Below, in pieces: positions 6,250 to 7,481 of a stretch of 7,481 nucleotides of DNA. Origin of the DNA: Hyphomicrobiales bacterium. GTDB lineage: Bacteria; Pseudomonadota; Alphaproteobacteria; Rhizobiales; Devosiaceae. Position 1 is the stretch's first letter, and each line of letters begins with the position of its first letter. Below the pieces are notes generated by a model. It had not been told where the DNA came from. It searched no databases and saw only the letters and a program-made list of their open reading frames with translations. Position numbers and translations under genes: made by a program. The stretch spans positions 1 through 7,481 of the forward strand of contig WFPQ01000079.1 of assembly GCA_015487515.1 (NCBI GenBank), given 5' to 3'.

Positions 6250-7026
6250 ATGACGCAAGATCACAACCCTCCTCCTTCTGCTTTGCGGTTGCCCCCCTGG
6301 CGCCGTCTGTTTCCCCTTTTGGTGCTCGGTCTGGCCATTGCCGCCTTTCTTGCCTCCGGGCTCTACAGGAGTCTTACCCTTGACGAACTGGCCCTGCGTT
6401 ACGGGGAACTGACTGCCTACATAAAGGCTAATTTCTGGTTTTCGGTTCTGGTTACCGGCATCATCTACGCGACCGCCACTGCGGCCTCCTTTCCTGCCGC
6501 CTGGCTGCTTACCGTTGCCATAGGCCTGGTTTTTGGCTGGGCGGCCGGGGCGGCCATAGTCATCGTTGGCGCAACCCTTGGGGCTTCTGTTCTTTATTTT
6601 GCCGCCCGCTCGCTGTTTTTGGATTTTTTTCGCGAAAAGGCGGGGGAAAGGCTTAATGTGATGGCCAGGGGATTTTGCAGGAATTCCATAAGCTACATGC
6701 TGTTCCTGCGACTTGCCCCGGTATTTCCCTTCATATTGGTCAACGTGGTTCCCGCCATACTCGGGGTGCGTTTTTCGGTATTTTTCTGGACCACGGCCTT
6801 TGGCATAATTCCGGGCACCATTGCCTATTCATTTGCCGGAGAAGGCTTGCGTTCCATAATTTTGGAACGATCCAGCGCCTGCATTGAGCAGGTTGCCCCC
6901 TGCGGTCAGCCATTTTCGGCTGCCGAAATCATTACGCCCCAGATGCTGATTGCCTTTACACTTTTGGCGTTTGTTTCCTTGATGCCCGTTTTTTTTAAAT
7001 ATTTTCGCAAGACGAAAGCCGTTTGA
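6250..7026 (+). CDS. TVP38/TMEM64-family (VTT/DedA-like) integral membrane protein
   Basis: A 258-residue inner-membrane protein of the SNARE-associated/VTT family, related to YdjX/YdjZ and distantly to DedA. Hydrophobic segments are at about 20-38, 62-80, 83-107, 146-175 (partly re-entrant), 178-197 and 231-250. Family marks are GATLGASVLYFAAR at 107-120, LRLAPVFPF at 153-161 and GIIPGTIAYSFAG at 185-197. These are the conserved re-entrant-loop and Pro-containing segments thought to act in lipid scrambling or small-molecule transport; the actual substrate is unknown. Two cysteines (211 and 218) lie in the loop before the last helix and might form a pair. The ATG at 6250 is the only start before an upstream in-frame stop, yet no Shine-Dalgarno sequence precedes it, so translation may be leaderless or weak. 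The flavoprotein gene follows 35 bp later, a frequent partnership for this family. Confidence 0.9.
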   Translation: MTQDHNPPPSALRLPPWRRLFPLLVLGLAIAAFLASGLYRSLTLDELALRYGELTAYIKANFWFSVLVTGIIYATATAASFPAAWLLTVAIGLVFGWAAGAAIVIVGATLGASVLYFAARSLFLDFFREKAGERLNVMARGFCRNSISYMLFLRLAPVFPFILVNVVPAILGVRFSVFFWTTAFGIIPGTIAYSFAGEGLRSIILERSSACIEQVAPCGQPFSAAEIITPQMLIAFTLLAFVSLMPVFFKYFRKTKAV

Positions 7027-7061
7027 TCATGGCGGTTTTCAAGGAATTTGGATGAATTTGC

Positions 7062-7481
7062 ATGCCCAGGATTTTGCAACCTGACATTTGCGTGATTGGC
7101 GCCGGCTCCGGTGGGTTGACCGTGGCCGCCGCGGCCCGGGCCCTTGGGGCCTCGGTGGTTCTGATCGAACGGGACAGGATGGGCGGTGATTGCCTGAATA
7201 CCGGCTGTGTTCCCTCCAAGGCCCTCATTGCTGCTGCAAAGCGGGCCCACACCATCAGGCATGCCGGTGGTTTTGGGGTTGGGGCTGGTGAACTCAAGGT
7301 GAACTTTGGCCGGGTCAGCGAACATGTAAGAGAGGTGATCAAAACCATTGCCCCCCATGATTCGGTGGAACGTTTTAAGGGTCTGGGCGCAACGGTTCTG
7401 CAGGAACATGCCAGGTTCATTGACAGGCGCACCGTTGAGGCTGGCAATCATCATGTCAGGGCCCGTCGTTTTGTAATAGCC
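7062..7481 (+). CDS. FAD-dependent pyridine nucleotide-disulfide oxidoreductase, 3' end outside window
   Basis: The first 140 residues of a flavoprotein disulfide reductase of the mercuric reductase/dihydrolipoamide dehydrogenase class; it runs off the window. The FAD-binding Rossmann loop is GAGSGGL (Gly13, Gly15, Gly18), with Glu36 at the end of the second strand binding the ribose. The redox-active disulfide is Cys44-LNTG-Cys49 within GGDCLNTGCVPSKAL, so thiol chemistry is intact. No N-terminal HMA domain is present, so it need not be a mercury enzyme; it is better called a MerA/Lpd-like protein. A TGA lies just upstream in frame, so the ATG at 7062 is the first start, with GGATGA six bases before it. 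A better-placed AAGGA serves a different, 10-codon frame at 7052-7084 that overlaps this start. Probably cotranscribed with the preceding VTT membrane protein gene; electron acceptor or substrate unknown. Confidence 0.93.
   Translation, partial: MPRILQPDICVIGAGSGGLTVAAAARALGASVVLIERDRMGGDCLNTGCVPSKALIAAAKRAHTIRHAGGFGVGAGELKVNFGRVSEHVREVIKTIAPHDSVERFKGLGATVLQEHARFIDRRTVEAGNHHVRARRFVIA

Noticed and set aside
6906..7454. Minus-strand open frames (182 and 150 codons) opposite the flavoprotein
   Set aside because: They run antisense to a clear FAD/disulfide reductase frame and the end of the VTT gene; their sequences are unrecognisable.
6250..7481. Single fused VTT-flavoprotein gene
   Set aside because: A TGA at 7024-7026 and 35 bp of spacer separate the two frames, and the flavoprotein has its own ATG.

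Overview
The window looks like chromosomal DNA from an alphaproteobacterium whose order I cannot fix. The leftward genes, read in their own direction, run rpmH, rnpA, yidC, engB (yihA/ysxC), argB, then a HAD-family pyrimidine 5'-nucleotidase. This is the housekeeping order I associate with Alphaproteobacteria. YidC also has the Lys-containing membrane motif (VKALFFPLANKSY) that I associate with that class. The DNA is moderately GC-rich.

Layout, left to right. Positions 1-45 hold two near-identical 20-bp direct repeats with a 25-bp period, at the window edge. Then come, all on the minus strand, the HAD phosphatase (73-762) and argB (830-1720). A class-I glutamine amidotransferase on the plus strand (1933-2712) splits the cluster between argB and engB; its stop codon overlaps the engB stop codon. 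The minus strand resumes with engB (2709-3386), yidC (3393-5225), rnpA (5227-5568) and rpmH (5688-5822). A 427-bp intergenic region (5823-6249) carries a clear sigma70-type promoter firing left into rpmH. Rightward lie a TVP38/TMEM64 (VTT-domain) membrane protein gene (6250-7026) and the first 140 codons of an FAD-dependent pyridine nucleotide-disulfide oxidoreductase (7062 to the window end).

How the genes work together: rpmH, rnpA, yidC and engB link ribosomal protein L34, the RNase P protein, the inner-membrane insertase and a ribosome-assembly GTPase. They are tightly spaced, apart from 119 bp between rpmH and rnpA, and probably share the promoter at 5924-5952. ArgB makes N-acetylglutamyl phosphate for arginine synthesis. 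Because an opposing gene lies upstream of it, argB probably has its own promoter in 1721-1932. The membrane protein and the flavoprotein form a second, divergent operon.

I see no mobile genetic system, CRISPR array, tRNA, toxin-antitoxin module or defence system, and no evidence of a wholly new system. The points most worth a second look are a hairpin between a Shine-Dalgarno-like hexamer and the rpmH start codon, paired 11-bp-phased repeats over the rpmH -35 box, the inserted amidotransferase gene, and the edge repeats.
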